This document shows, piece by piece, positions 25,430 through 38,219 of a stretch of DNA of 64,000 bases; position 1 is the first letter of the stretch; every line of letters starts with the position of its first letter. The position numbers and the translations under genes are program-made. Source of the DNA: Orobanche coerulescens (taxonomy: Eukaryota; Streptophyta; Magnoliopsida; Lamiales; Orobanchaceae); contig CM065801.1 of NCBI GenBank assembly GCA_033398695.1, positions 101,673,170 through 101,737,169 on the forward strand. Direction: 5' to 3'. The notes beneath the pieces were generated by a model. That model did not search any database and was not told the DNA's origin. It saw nothing but the letters and a program-made list of their open reading frames with translations.

Positions 25430-26666
25430 TCAAAACTGGTGATGAATGTCCTTACCTCTGGCTCTTGAAGCCTGATAGGACCCCTTAGATGGTGCACGGG
25501 CTGGAGTAACAAAATCCCTCGAGGCCCTTGATCTCTCTCGAGATATACCGGCACTAGAACTCCTGCAGTATTTTCGTAGGTGTCCCTGCCTCCCACACAG
25601 AAAACAAACAATAGCTGGCACCGTACACTGAGTATTAATGTGTCCTCAATCACGCTTAAAGCAAATAACAAATAACTCATCGTCTGACAGAAGATGCTTT
25701 CAAAGACGAAGACGACCGGAAAACAACCTCTTGGACGTCGGAGCCCAATGTCCCTCGAACGAACCGCATCCTAGTCCCCACCGTAAGAAATCAAGGGTGT
25801 TTCTGAGTAAGCTCCTTCATCAAAAGCTCTGCTCCAAGAGCCTTCTCGATGAACTCACCAAGCGAATTACAATTGTGATTGAACAACTGCATCCTCAACT
25901 ACGGATTTAGCCTCTTGCTAAAATATTTGATCTTATCCGCCTCAGTACGGATAACTGACGAAGCAAACTGAAGTAGTCCCTGAAACTTCTCAGCAATGAC
26001 AATAACACCCTCGTCCTCGACGGATTCGGGGTTCAAAACCTCTGACAACTTGTCTTCACGAAGTGGATCCGGATAATACCTCTCTAACATGAGGGTCTTG
26101 AACTCACTCCAACCACAATCGCGATCAGCGGGTTTCACAGAAAGCCACCACGAATAAGCACCCTTAATCAAGTAATAAGCCGCTACTGCCACTTTACTCT
26201 CTTCTGGACACTGAACCATGTCGAAGAATTTATCAAAATGCTCAAGCCAATGAACAATATCGGCTGGTTCTGACGAACCTTCAAAAGTAGGCGGCCTCTG
26301 ACGAGAGATATCGCCAACAATCTGATTCACTCCTCCAGTATGTCCATGAATCGGCACCTGGAATCCCTGTTGCGGTGGACCACGAACCATCGAGGTCTGC
26401 ATGGTCTCTACCATCCGCGTCATCTGAGTCATCTGGGCCATCATGCCCTGCATAAGTATGAATGGGTCAACCCGAACACCTTCCGAGTGAGATGCATCTC
26501 CGGTATGACTCCCTGACAGTGAATGATTATCTGCTGATGAATGAGTAGCCTCGCTATTTAATGAATTAATGATATCCCTCGCGTTCGCGTGGGTATGCAC
26601 ACGAGATCCCGGGTTCCGGCCCGCACCGCGGCCTCTTCCCATGCGTCCTCTGACAACTCTATCCAT
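25430..26666 (-). pseudogene. Element B Gag, internal 3 (stop, multiple indels)
   Basis: ATG at 26666. The frame is open through the capsid domain ('YSWWLSVKPADRD', then 'RYYPDPLREDKLSE') to a TAG near 25899, where the other copies have Gln. From about 25640 to 25790 several short deletions relative to internal 2 remove the first zinc knuckle frame. The second knuckle (CFLCGRQGHLRKYC) is readable at 25621-25430. No pol. Confidence 0.85.
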
Positions 26667-26989
26667 GCTGAAGCAGGAAAGCCACATGATAATTACAGAT
26701 CTCGTATGAAAATCGCATTATGACTATGAGGTGTAATGATAACAATGAGCATACATGCTATAACACAATGAATGCATTAATAATGTAATAAAATGATCGT
26801 CAACATGACGCCGAAATATGATAAGGTCACATGAAAGATCGAATGAGGTAACATGATTACCTGCTGAAATTCCTGAAACGATTACCTTGAACAAGTTAAC
26901 AAGGTTGAAAATTCGATCCAAAAGATCAACAACTGAACAATGAGATGGACTGGATGATTAATGAATTAATCTGAACAATGAGATTAACT

Positions 26990-27704
26990 AAGTGATGAAT
27001 GAATCAACTGAGTGATGAATGAATTAACTGAGAAATGATATTGACTGGGTGATGAATGAATTAACCGAGTGATGAATGAATTATCTGAGTAATGATATTG
27101 ACTGAGTGATGAATGAATTAACTGAGTGATGAATGAATTAACTGAGTGATGAATGATATTGACTGAGTGATGAATGAATTAACTGAGTGATGAATGAATT
27201 ATCTGAGTAATGATATTGACTGAGTGATGAATGAATTAACTGAGTGATGAATGAATTAACTGAGTGATGAATGAATTATCTGAGTAATGATATTGACTAA
27301 GTGATGAATGAATTAACTGAGTGATGAATGAATTAACTGAGTGATGAATGGATTAACAGAGTGATGAATGAATTAACTGAGTGATGAATGATATTGACTG
27401 AGTGATGAATGAATTAACTAAGTGATGAATGAATTATCTGAGTAATGATATTGACTGAGTGATGAATGAATTAACTGAGTGATGAATGAATTAACTGAGT
27501 GATGAATGAATTGACTGAGTGATGAATGAATTAACTGAGTGATGAATGAATTATCCGAGTAATGATATTGACTGAGTGATGAATGAATTAACTGAGTGAT
27601 GAATGAATTAACTGAGTGATGAATGAATTAATTGAGTGATGAATGATATTGACTGAGTGATGAATGAATTAACTGAGTGATGAATGAATTAACTGAGTGA
27701 TGAG
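26990..27704 (-). repeat. 20-bp minisatellite in B internal 3 leader
   Basis: About 715 bp of the 20-bp unit with the same variant pattern as internal 1. Confidence 0.95.
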
Positions 27705-28108
27705 ATCAAAATGATGATTGAGGATTATTAACTGATGAATGAGTTGATCCTTAACGCTTACACAGGTCACACATGCTCCAAACCAATTAGTCATGAATCA
27801 ATCATAACACTAATATCACATATAGGTTTCAACAAAGCATGAATAATTAATGACATGATGAATGTATGAACATAAAGAGAATCGAGTCCTTACACAGTTC
27901 ATACGAAGCTTCGAGGTCTCGCGATACTAGTCTCAACTGATGATGACTCGATGAATGAATGACTCGTGCAGTCATACTAATATTACGACTCACAAAACCC
28001 GACTGTCCAGATTGTCATAACCTGACAGTCCCACTACTACCGTATCGGTAGAGCCACATAACTCACATATCAGGATATCTCACAACCCAAATCTCTGATA
28101 CCATCTTC

Positions 28109-31100
28109 TGTAACATCCCCAAATCCTATTGGGTTATTATAGTGCCGTGGATCCCACGCCAGGAGATCCACCAGGCGAACATGACTAAAATACATTAAAT
28201 TAAACAACAAGGGAAAATCATGATATCCGACACAATATTCCGATAAGGAATTTCAACGACAACGATGGGCCTACATGGCCAAAAATAAATTACAACAACA
28301 TCCACGAGCATCTGCTCGGGTAAAACATAATGACAATGACTGACAAACTGGAGAACACTCTAACTGACTGACCAACATGAACAACTCAGACTAGTATCGC
28401 TCGAATGCCTCGTCGCCATCATCATGCCCTTGTGTCTCAACTCTCTCCTCGCAAGAACCTAAAACATGAAAACATGTTCCGCCCCCACGGGGTCAGTCAT
28501 TCAGATAATGAACATCAAATACATGTATAACATGATATGCATCCAAAGGATGAATGAAACGGTACAATGATAATAATAATAATATGAGATGCTCACAAGC
28601 CAAGGTAAGAACCGAGCATTCGTGAAACACTATGCCCACGGCATACTATTAATACATGTTCGACAGGTTAGAACATAAGTGCCCAACGGCGAATCATAAT
28701 CATAGAGTACCATAATGAATTACACGACATGAACCAAACCAGAACTGAATTAATTATGAATCACAATGCCCGAAGGCTACATTGAAATTACCAAGACAAT
28801 CACAAAGGCCTGAAAGACACTCAGCCGAAGCTGTCAAATATCACAATCACATGAAGCTAAAGCAGCCCGAAGCTGTATCGATTATGGCCGAAGCCACGGC
28901 ACGAAGCCGTATCACAATTAGGGCCGAAGCCACGGCACGAAGCCGTATCACAATTAGGACCGAAGCCACGGCATGAAGCCGTATCACAATTAGGGCCGAA
29001 GCCACGGCACGAAGCCATATCACCATTAGGGCCGAAGCCACGGCATGAAGCTGTATCACTATTAGGGCCGAAGCCACGGCACGAAGCCATATCACAATTA
29101 GGGCCGAAGCCACGGCACGAAGCCGTATCACAATTTGGGCCATCCAATGGCTGTGACCTACTAAATTGTAGGTGTTGGAAACCCAACCGTGAAGTTTCAA
29201 GCCCCAAACTTACCCATAATGAGCACTAGCCGAGACTAGCCTCCAAAATAATATAATTAATCACAAACGATAATGATCCGTAGATTACCGAATTCACCAG
29301 AATGATAGTGTGCTACCTTGAGTCGGCCAACACGATAATGATGACTCACGGATGGGCATCGTACTCGACAGTCCCAATTCAATACCTCGATTACCTTAGA
29401 ATGGTCAATCGATAACATTGACACAACGGATGGGAACTATCCTCGACAGCCCCAATTCAATACCTCGATTGCCTTAGAATGGCCAACCGATAACAATGAT
29501 GCAGCGGATGATTCAATATCTCGATTGCCTTATAATCGCTAATCGAGGACAATGATGCAATAAATGCCTCGGTACCTTTAATCGGTTACCGACGACGAAG
29601 ATGAGAATGAATACGACAATGCCTTCAAAAGGCTAATACAACATGAATGACAGGATGCCAACATTAATAACAATGATTACAACGTCGTAGATCGACATCA
29701 ATATTAACAACAACAACCGATACATCGATACCGCAAACCGGTGATCGATAATAATATTAACAACGAATATCTCAATGCCTTACCGGCCATTAATGAATGA
29801 TAATAAACATTTGGCATAATTGCCGGAGAGTATCGTATCGAACGATCCCCTAATATCAATGATCTTATGAAGAGACTAAGTCTCAGAATGATACAACACA
29901 TTAATACACATATATGATAATATTAATCTCATTGACTAGTACAAGTATAAAACTTATCTTAAACCGACTGCGAGAATGTCCTTCCACGAACAACGTCCTT
30001 AATGAAATTGTCGGCCGCTTGAACAACCTTGAACGACACAAATACCAATAATTCGTTTAATACACGAATCAAACATGATCACAACCAATTCAAGAGGTCG
30101 ATACAATAAATCCCAAACTCATTGAGGCATTTCGACAAACACCTTGAATACAATCTCCCATCCTAAACAACCAAACCCAATTGCATCGAAAACCAACTTC
30201 AAACAAATGATTCAATCCAATAAAACACCTTCAATACAATCGATAATCCAATAGGAATACTCAAATCGAGCTTACGATAACATTTAATCAAAAATCCCAA
30301 TTCCAAGTCAACCTTCAAAGTATTCTTGAGAAAAACTTCCAACAATCCGATGATAACTCATAAAAACTCGTAATCAAACGTATATCCATCACAAATCATA
30401 ATTATATCATCCAAAACCTCAAGCTCAAACTCAAAATCAAATCTAGGGTTGAAGAAATTACCTTGGATTAGGATGAAGAATCCACAAACATGTTGTTAAT
30501 CCTCACCACAACTTGAAGAAGATGAAATTATCTGAGTTTGATGATGCTAAATCGCCCAAAATATCGCCCACAAATCGTCCAAGGAGGAGAGGAAGAAGGA
30601 AAGTGATGAAGTGAGCTTGATTCTCATGAAAAACGCAATTATAGTGCATACTGCACTGTTTGCCGCGGCCCGGCCGAGTGTGCCGCGGCACAGGGCCAAA
30701 ATCTGCCCCCAGTGCTCGGCAGTGTGCCGCAGCCCGGCCGAGTGTGCCGCGGCCCTGCCGGCAGGAGCCGCGGCCCCCGGTACTGGCGGGTCGGCCAAAA
30801 TTGCAACATGTGTGTATATTAGCTATTTCGACCATAACTCCCTCGTATGGACTCCGATTTACTCACCGTTTGAACCATTGGAAAGCTAGATTGATGCTCT
30901 ATATTATTGAGAAGATTAAGAATTTTTGGAGTTTCCAAAAATTAATGGTGATTTTACAAAGTCGAACTCATACGTGGAAAAGTCGCTTAAGAACACGGAA
31001 CTCAACAGAACGACACCGAGATGAACTCGGATGACAAAAAGTGTAGAATTAATCATTCTCGGAATGATAAAACGGTAACAATAGAGTCGATAAGATGGAC

Positions 31101-31149
31101 GTACGCCAAAAAAATAAAATTACCGGAAATCCAAATTGCGGATATTACA
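28109..31149 (-). repeat. Element B LTR4 (outer)
   Basis: 3041 bp, from TGTAACATCCCC (28109) to GGATATTACA (31149), followed by the target duplication TCATT. One copy of the 340-bp segment, like LTR1. Contains a 36-bp minisatellite (about 28868-29137, 7 units) and a GC cluster near 30662-30775. Confidence 0.9.
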
Positions 31150-31154
31150 TCATT
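31150..31154 (+). repeat. Target site duplication, right, of B array (TCATT)
   Basis: Matches 9467-9471; the Copia frame resumes here. Confidence 0.9.
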
Positions 31155-32805
31155 TACCTGAAAGGTATGGGCTTGTGAACTTGGAAGAGCTGGGTCTCCA
31201 TGAGGTTCCAAGTGATAGCCAAGAGACTGACCCGACGACCTATGACCAAGCAATGGTGTATGTAGACTCTGTGAAGTGGCGTGATGCTATGGAAGCTGAG
31301 ATAGACTCGATGCATGTCAATCAGGTCTAGACTCTAGTAGACCGCCCCAAGGGCATAGTGCCTATTGTGAACAAGTGGATCTACAAGAGAAATACTGATG
31401 GTGATGTAAAGGCTGAAGCCTATAAGGCCAGGCTTGTGGCAAAGGGTTATACCTAGAAGGAAGGGATCGATTACCACGATACCTTCTCGCCCGTAGCCAT
31501 GATCAAGTCTATTCGCATGATGCTTGCTATAGCTGCCTACCACGATTATGAGATATGGCAAATGGATGTAAAGACGGATTTCCTTAATGGATTCCTCAAG
31601 GAGGAAATCTATATGGAGTAGCATAAAGGCTTTGTGTCCGAATTCGATATTCAGAAAGTCTGCAAGCTTCAGCGTTCCATTTATGGACTGAAGCAAGCGT
31701 CGCGTAGTTGGAACCTTCGTTTTGACGAGGCAGTCTAAGAGTTTGACTTCGTGCAAAATGAGGAGGAACCTTGTGTATACAAGAGGGTTAGTGGGAGCAA
31801 GATCGTATTCTTAGTACTATATGTAGATGACATTCTACTAATAGAAAATGATGTGGGAATGCTCAGTTCTGTAAAAGCTTGGCTTTCGAGTAATTTCTCC
31901 ATGAAAGACTTGGGAGAAGCAACCTATATTCTTGGAATTCGACTCTACCGGGATAGAGCGAATAGAACAATAGGCCTTTCCCAAGCCCTCTATATAGATA
32001 AGATCTTAAAGCGATTTAAGATGGATGATTCTAAAAGAAGGTTCCTACCGATGCAACATGGAATAAAACTCACCTTGAAGATGTGTCCTCAAAGTGAGGA
32101 ACAACGAAAGGAATGAGTAATATACCATATGCTTCGGCCGTGGGTAGCCTTATGTATGCTATGTTGTGTACGAGACCTGACATTGCGCATGCAGTAAGCG
32201 TGGTGAGTAGGTTTCAGGCAAACCCAGGTAGGGAACATTGGACTGCTGTAAAGAACGTTCTCAAGTACTTAATAAGGATTAGAGATATGGTTCTTATGTA
32301 TGGAGGTGGAGAATTGGATGTGGTGGGATTCACTGATTCGGACCTCCAAGGACTGAAGGACGACTCGATGTCTACTTCTGGCTACATATTTACTCTTAAT
32401 AGAGGAGCAGTATCTTGGCGTAGCGCCAAGCAAAGTGCGACTGCTGATTCCACCTGTCAGGCTGAGTATCAAGCAGCCTCGGAGGCTTCCAAGGAAGGGT
32501 TCTGGATTAAGAAGTTTCTGGGAGAACTTCAAGTGATACCATGTGCTGAGCTGCCTGTTCCACTGTACTGCGACAACGACGGAGCTGTAGCGTAGGCCAA
32601 GGAGCCGAGGTTTCACAACAGCACCAAACATATTGAGAGGAAGTATCATCTCGTAAGAGAATTTGTTCGCAAGGGATACATTGTGCTACACAGAGTAGAC
32701 TCGGCCGACAACGTCGCGGATCCACTGACCAAGCCACTTTCTCAGACTAGCTTGGAGCGTCATCTGGAGACAATGGGTATTAGATACCATAGTGTGTGGC
32801 ATTGA
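31150..32805 (+). pseudogene. Copia polyprotein, 3' half: reverse transcriptase and RNase H
   Basis: Continues the frame cut at 9471. The RT fingers/palm region has 'NKWIYKR', 'KARLVAKGY' and 'YGLKQASRSW'; the catalytic YVDD is at ~31822. The RNase H region has 'YASAVGSLMYAM', 'GFTDSD', 'CDND' and a C-terminal 'ADPLTKP'. Damage: TAG at 31328, 31454 and 31619, TAA at 31736, a one-base loss near 32110 relative to Copia copy 2, and TAG at 32593. Several are C-to-T or G-to-A type changes. It ends with TGA at 32803-32805. Confidence 0.9.
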
Positions 32806-32820
32806 GTGCAAGTGGGAGAT
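32806..32820 (+). promoter_or_regulatory. Copia polypurine tract
   Basis: 'aagtgggagat' directly before the LTR start TGTTAGGAG; the classical plant Copia plus-strand primer site. Confidence 0.85.
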
Positions 32821-34803
32821 TGTTAGGAGTATGCCCTCGAATGCCACTCAGAGGATGTTGAGTGAGGGCATTGTACTTGTTATTATGTAAATCATCAATA
32901 TAAGGCAATGGATGTTTCTTTATTTACTGGTAGTTACTGGCATTCCTAAATCGTAAATATTCATGTAGAAACTAGTCCATGTATTTGAGAGCAAAACGTT
33001 CCACTCCTTATTGGATAAGGGGGTCGGCACTGGAAAGGTTTATAGCTCAAATACTTAATCGTTCGCAAGTCGATGAAACTTGACTGGGCGTTAAGTTTAT
33101 GTGAAGACTTGTATGACGTGTTCTTTGACAAGGAGAGTGTCTGTCGAACATTAATGGTTAGTGGGAGCACACGTTATAGGTATGCTAATTGGATTAGTAT
33201 ACTCGAACCGACTCACCCTCGATTCGTCACACGGATTTCACTCCGGGACAGTCAATGATGGAATCGAAAGATTGTGATAGGTATTCGTGAACCTTAGACT
33301 TGAGGATTGAGTAGGGATGTGCTTGTGACGTCAAGATTTTCATTAGAGTAGTTCGACCCTATAAACCGGAAGGCGGGGGTCATCCTCGACGTGCATCTTG
33401 ATGGGCAAGTAGCAGGTCCTACTGAATACCAAGATAGAATTCTTTCTCCTGTTAGTGAACGGGTTATATGTCCTATGCGGTTATTGGCAGATGAGATCAT
33501 AAGTCTTTGGCCAAAGCATTGGAGCTAGCTGTATTAGATACACGAGAGCTCGATGATCTCAGTTTGCATTAACGCATGCATAGCATCAAGTACAGATGGG
33601 GTTTGACTGACCGTGACCCTATAACTTGATCGGGACATTTGAAAGAAGGGTTTATACGTATACTGGTATTCACGACATAATGGTTCTTGAATGATCCCAA
33701 TCATTCGTTCTCAGTTGGGGTACAGTGTAGGCCGCCAGGCTGGCTAGGTGGTGCTACTACTCTTTGGTTCCTCCCATTGCTGACTGAGACGGACCTACCG
33801 AGTCGCGCAATAGGATTGACGACGGAATGAATAAAGCTAACTCTCTCATTATGAATATTAGATATTGGATATCTAATTTTGGAACATTGGATGTTTAAAT
33901 CGATTTATTTGATAAATTGATTTACGGCCTAATGAATTAAATAAATTACTGAGTGATTAATTTAATTCATGTATATAATTATTTATTGGAGAAATTAATT
34001 ATATTATTTTGTATTTGATATGTTTAATTAATTAGATTAAATAATCGATTTAAATACATCGATACGGAATCGGAGTTTATCTGTTTAGACCCTCGGGAGT
34101 CCGAAACGAACCAAACTGTCCGATTTCTAGCATGGGCCGCCCCCCACATTCCACCCACCTTCCTTGTGGACTCTTGTTCCATTCTTTAATGGATTATGAT
34201 TGACATGGTGGGGTAGATTCTCATTGGTATGAGTTGTAACATGTGGGAGAAGTTGAATAAGAGGGATGAAGACATCTTTCATTTACTCACTTGATTCCTA
34301 CGTGAGTTGTGAAAGAAAAGTTAGAGAAAAAGTTTTTCTCCAAGTCATCTTCTTCTTCAGCTTTGTTCTTGTTTTTCTTAGAGAAAAATATTAAGACATA
34401 TATAGAGAGTAAGATTAAAACACTTAGAGAGTGTAGTAATCTTTACATATATAGCTTCATCACTTAGCTCTAGCCGTATCCTCGGAGGATAGCAAGGTGA
34501 TCGTCGTTTTGGTCGTTTCTCCGGCACGTGGCAAGTAGAGACGCGGTGTTTTCGGCATTGGATCGTTCAAGGGCTTGAAGCGGAATAGATTCGTAGAGAT
34601 CAAGCAAAGCTTGGGGAATAGCTCAAGAGAAGGTTATCCATCTAATCAACGGACTACAAGGGTGAGTTTCTATATCTCTTGTGAATTCATTTTTTGATAT
34701 TCGTATATACGTAGCTCGATCGATCCTCGTAGGGATTCGGATCGAATTAATTTTTGTTTTACCGCTTCCACTGGGCCTTCGTTTTAGGCACCGAATCCCA
34801 ACA
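32821..34803 (+). repeat. Copia copy 1 3' LTR
   Basis: 1983 bp from TGTTAGGAGTATGCC to CGAATCCCAACA (short inverted ends). The same sequence in reverse occurs at 59506-61476. It contains an AT-rich stretch (33840-34060). The 3' part includes repeated A-rich blocks such as 'tatatagagagtaag' near 34398. The ORFs within it have no recognisable product. Confidence 0.9.
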
Positions 34804-35507
34804 GATCAACGGTAGTTGGGCTTCCCAATCGTCCTTTCAATCGAGGACACATGCCCTCAACATGTCCTCCAACGTCTGAATAGTCCTCTCTGATTGTCCG
34901 TCGGACTGAGGATGAAAAGCTGTGCTGAGATTAAGCTGAGTTCCCATAGCACGATGAACTGATTTCCAAAAATGCGACACGAATCGCCCGTCACGATCAG
35001 AAATGATACTCTTAGGAGTAACGTGCAATCTCACTATCTCTTTGATGAACAACTGGGCAAGTCTCTCGGGACCCCACGTATCCTTAATCTCAAGGAAATG
35101 AGCTGACTTAGTTAAGCGGTCCACAATTACCCAAATTGTATTCATGCCACGACGACTCGTTGGAAAACTCGTGATGAAGTCCATCGAAATATCTTCCTAC
35201 TTCCACTCTGGAATAGGGAGCGGTTTCAGCGTACCCGTCGGTCGCTGATGTTCTATCTTGACTTGCTGACAGGTAAACATCTTGAAACAAATTCCGCGAC
35301 TTCTCGCTTCATATTACTCCACCAGTAATTTTGTTTCAAGTCTTTGTACATCTTGCTAGACCCCGGGTGAATAGAATAAGGGGTAGCATGAGCTTCTCTC
35401 AAAATCGAGTTTTTCAACTCATCGTTCGCTGATATGCATAACCGATTCTTAAATCGCAAAAGTCCTTCCTCGTGGACCACAAATCCAGGGGCTTTCCCCT
35501 GAATCAC
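34804..35507 (-). pseudogene. Element C integrase (truncated by Copia)
   Basis: Order on the minus strand: the H2C2 zinc domain (his and cys motifs within 'HATPYSIHPGSSKMYKDL' and 'CLPVSKSR', 35507-35253), then the catalytic core (35184-34837) with the acidic residues in 'MDFITSFP' and 'ISDRDGRFVSHFWK' and the 'FHPQSDGQSERTIQTLE' segment. A TGA lies near 34836, and the frame meets the Copia LTR at 34804 before the core ends. Joins polynucleotide ends of element cDNA to target DNA in the nucleus in intact relatives. Confidence 0.9.
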
Positions 35508-35543
35508 ATCCTCCCGGATGCGCGAAAAAAACGGGTCTGAACC

Positions 35544-37291
35544 CTAATTCTCCCTGATTGCCTCCTCAAGTGGCGATGAAATCTCCAACATGTAAAGTTG
35601 CCCTTGCACTCGCTGAAACCAGACCTCAATCTCGGGTTGAAGGAATTCATATTGAAGCTCCTTCTGAACTGTTAAACGAGCAAGAATTTGCTCCTGAATG
35701 GACTTACGACTCAAGGCATCGGCGACCACATTCGCCTTGCCCGGGTGGTACAGGATCTCAATATCATAATCTTTGATTAGTTCCAACCACCGCCTCTGTC
35801 GCATATTTAACTCCTTCTGAGTAAATATATACTTCAAACTCTTATGATCGGTGAATATCTGACAGGTAACGCCATAAAGATAATGGCGCCAAATCTTCAA
35901 TGCGAACACCAAGGCTGCTAGCTCCAGGTCGTGGGTCGGATAATTAACCTCGTAAGGTCTCAATTTCCGTGAAGCATAAGCAATAACCTTCCCGTTCTGC
36001 ATTAATACACATCCAAGACCGTGTCCGGACGCGTCACTATAAATCACAAATCCTTCCGTTCCTTGCGGCAAGGAAAGGACAGGTGCTGAAATCAAACAAC
36101 TCTTGAGTTCCTCAAAACTCCGCTGACACGCGTCGGACCACGTGTATCTCTTATCCTTCCGCAAAAGGTTCGTCTTGGGTTGAGCGATTTTAGAAAATCC
36201 TTCCACAAATCGCCGATAATAACCATCTAATCCGAGAAAACTTCGGATTTCCTTAACATTCTTCGGAGGTTTCCAATCTCGGATCGCCTCCGTCTTCTGA
36301 GGGTCAACACGAACTCCGTCTGATGAAATTACATATCCGAGAAACGTCAACTCGGACATCCAGAACTCACATTTGGAAAAATTTCCATAAAGTTGCTCTC
36401 GTCTCAACACGTCGAGAACCTGATGAAGGTGAAATTCGTGCTCCTCACGGTCACGAGAATAAATCAAAATATCATTAATGAAGACAACCACGAACTAATC
36501 CAAATAGTTGATGAAAACCCAATTCATTAATTCCATGAATACCGCAGGTGCATTAGTTAACCCAAACGGCATTACCACGAACTCATAATGACCATAGCGT
36601 GTTCGAAATGCCGTCCTTGCGATATTCGACTCTCGAATTCACAACTGGTGATATCCAGATCTTAAGTCGATCTTGGAAAATACTGAAGCTCCCTGAAGCT
36701 GATCCAAAAGATCATCAATACGAGGTATAGGATATTTATTCTTGATCGTAACTCTGTTCAACTCCCGATAATCAATACACAAACGAAATGAACGTCCTTC
36801 TTCTTCACAAATAACACTGGTGCTCCCCACGGGGACGCACTCGGTCGGATATAACCTTTCTCGGTCAAATCCTCCAATTGATTCTTCAGTTCCTGCATTT
36901 CGGTCGGGGCCATCCGATATGGTGCCTTTGATATTGGAGACGTACCAGGCTCCAACTCAATCGTGAATTCCACATCTCTTTGTGGAGGCAAACCAGGTAA
37001 CTCGTCTGGAAATACATCGGCATATTCTCTCACTACCGGAATATCTGACAACATTATTGATGATTTCTCGGTTTTGGTCATATAGCACCAATAACCAACA
37101 CACCCCTGACTGAGTAATTTCACTGCTTTTATCAAGCTGATGACTCTCCCGGAACAACTGGGATTACCTCCCTGAAATACACATTCGACCCCATCGTCTG
37201 AAATGATAGTGACCATACGCTTACGGACACTAATGATGGCATCGTGACGATACATCCAATCAATACCCAAGATGACGTCGTCTCTCGGTAA
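35544..37291 (-). pseudogene. Element C protease, reverse transcriptase and RNase H
   Basis: From right to left: the protease C-terminal part ('VILGIDWM' at 37291-37250, cut by D), the linker ('YADVFPDELPGLPP'), and RT ('[12 protein letters not shown]', 'CIDYRELN', '[13 protein letters not shown]'). A TAG at 36495-36497 precedes the catalytic motif, which reads FIND instead of the family's FIDD, so a catalytic aspartate is lost. RT thumb and RNase H follow ('[14 protein letters not shown]', '[16 protein letters not shown]', '[10 protein letters not shown]', 'VVADALSRK'). The stop and the D-to-N change are both transition type. The frame also breaks near 36640 and 36770. Confidence 0.9.
37287..37291 (+). 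repeat. Target site duplication, left, of element D (GGTAA)
   Basis: GGTAA before TGTAACACC at 37292; identical to 46852-46856 after the right LTR end. Confidence 0.9.
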
Positions 37292-38219
37292 TGTAACACC
37301 CCCAATATATTCGGGAATATTACAGCGCCGTAAATCCTTTACATAAGGATTTACAAGGCTGAAGAATTGAACAAGTATAAAAAGGTACTGACGAATGGAA
37401 ATAACGGAATTACAGTACATTAGTTCTGACCAAAATACGGAAATAATCCAATTGTCCAACAGAACTCAATATTACATCACCAAATTCAAATCACCACAAA
37501 CTACTTCATACTCGAGTACTTATTGAAATGACGAATAAACGAAAGATAAATAAACCCGGTCGGGACATCACTCTGCACCCTCGTCATCATACAGTTCCAG
37601 TGGTTGTTTCCCCGCTCTCCTGGATCCTGAACACAAACAAAATGTTCACCCCCGAAGGGGTTAGCACAACGATGCTAGTACAAGTACCACAACATATTAT
37701 TTATATCTCACGGTGAATAATAATAACGTAAACGACAAAATACCAACGAGTCTTCTCCTACGAGAAACTTAAACATAACATATACAACTGATAATCACAA
37801 CATGATATCAATACATACACATGGTAATTCCATCGATCCGGCGTTCACTGCCTAGAACCCACGATGATCCCGTCAGACCAACCCGTGGTGGAAAAACCCG
37901 TCCGATGATCCAGCGCACGCTAGCATAGATCCCCCGATGATCCCGTCGGACCAACACGAGGTGGACACACAATAACGACATACATGCACGACAATATGTA
38001 TAACAACAATACATAAAACAATTAAGGTACTTGCCTCGATTTGAAGACAATAATAATACTTCCACGAAAATGAACACTCGAAGGTCGTCCTCCTCAATCA
38101 ATCACGTAACGAGACCAAACCTTAACAAAAGAAATGATATAGGATTTATCTCACGTCGTATGAATGTTAAACAATTCGATTAACGGTCAAAAGTTCATAA
38201 ACTGCAATCTGCCCGAATA

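Larger units (their letters stand above)
9472..31149 (-). mobile_element. Element B: tandem array of 4 LTRs and 3 internal regions
   Basis: Order along the plus strand: LTR1 (9472-12489), internal 1 (12490-15528), LTR2 (15529-19015), internal 2 (19016-21766), LTR3 (21767-25082), internal 3 (25083-28108), LTR4 (28109-31149). All parts are on the minus strand. Each internal region carries a primer-binding site, a 20-bp minisatellite, a broken gag and a polypurine tract, but no pol. Only the outer edges carry a target duplication (TCATT). Neighbouring units share the LTR between them, so this is one insertion multimerised by LTR-LTR recombination rather than three insertions. Family: gag-only, chromovirus-like Gypsy. 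Confidence 0.9.
6546..34803 (+). mobile_element. Copia copy 1 (5' LTR outside window), split by element B
   Basis: Leader and 5' half of the polyprotein at 6546-9471, 3' half at 31150-32805, 3' LTR at 32821-34803. The polyprotein order is Gag, protease, integrase, reverse transcriptase, RNase H, which defines Copia. The 5' LTR must lie left of the window because element A interrupts the leader. At 34804 the Copia abuts the integrase of Gypsy C, so it inserted into C; its right target duplication should be gatca (34804-34808). A second copy of the family lies at 59506-64000. Confidence 0.85.
34804..37291 (-). mobile_element. Element C: chromovirus-type Gypsy fragment
   Basis: Minus-strand pol without LTRs: integrase cut on the left by the Copia LTR, protease cut on the right by element D. 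A further ~20 bp of the same protease frame follows D (46852-46870). The rest of its 3' part should lie left of the window beyond the Copia 5' LTR. No gag or 5' LTR is found to the right; element E begins instead. Confidence 0.8.

Noticed and set aside
31334..31756. 140-codon minus-strand ORF, and the plus-strand counterpart at 62379-62924
   Set aside because: Both are antisense frames of the Copia reverse transcriptase.
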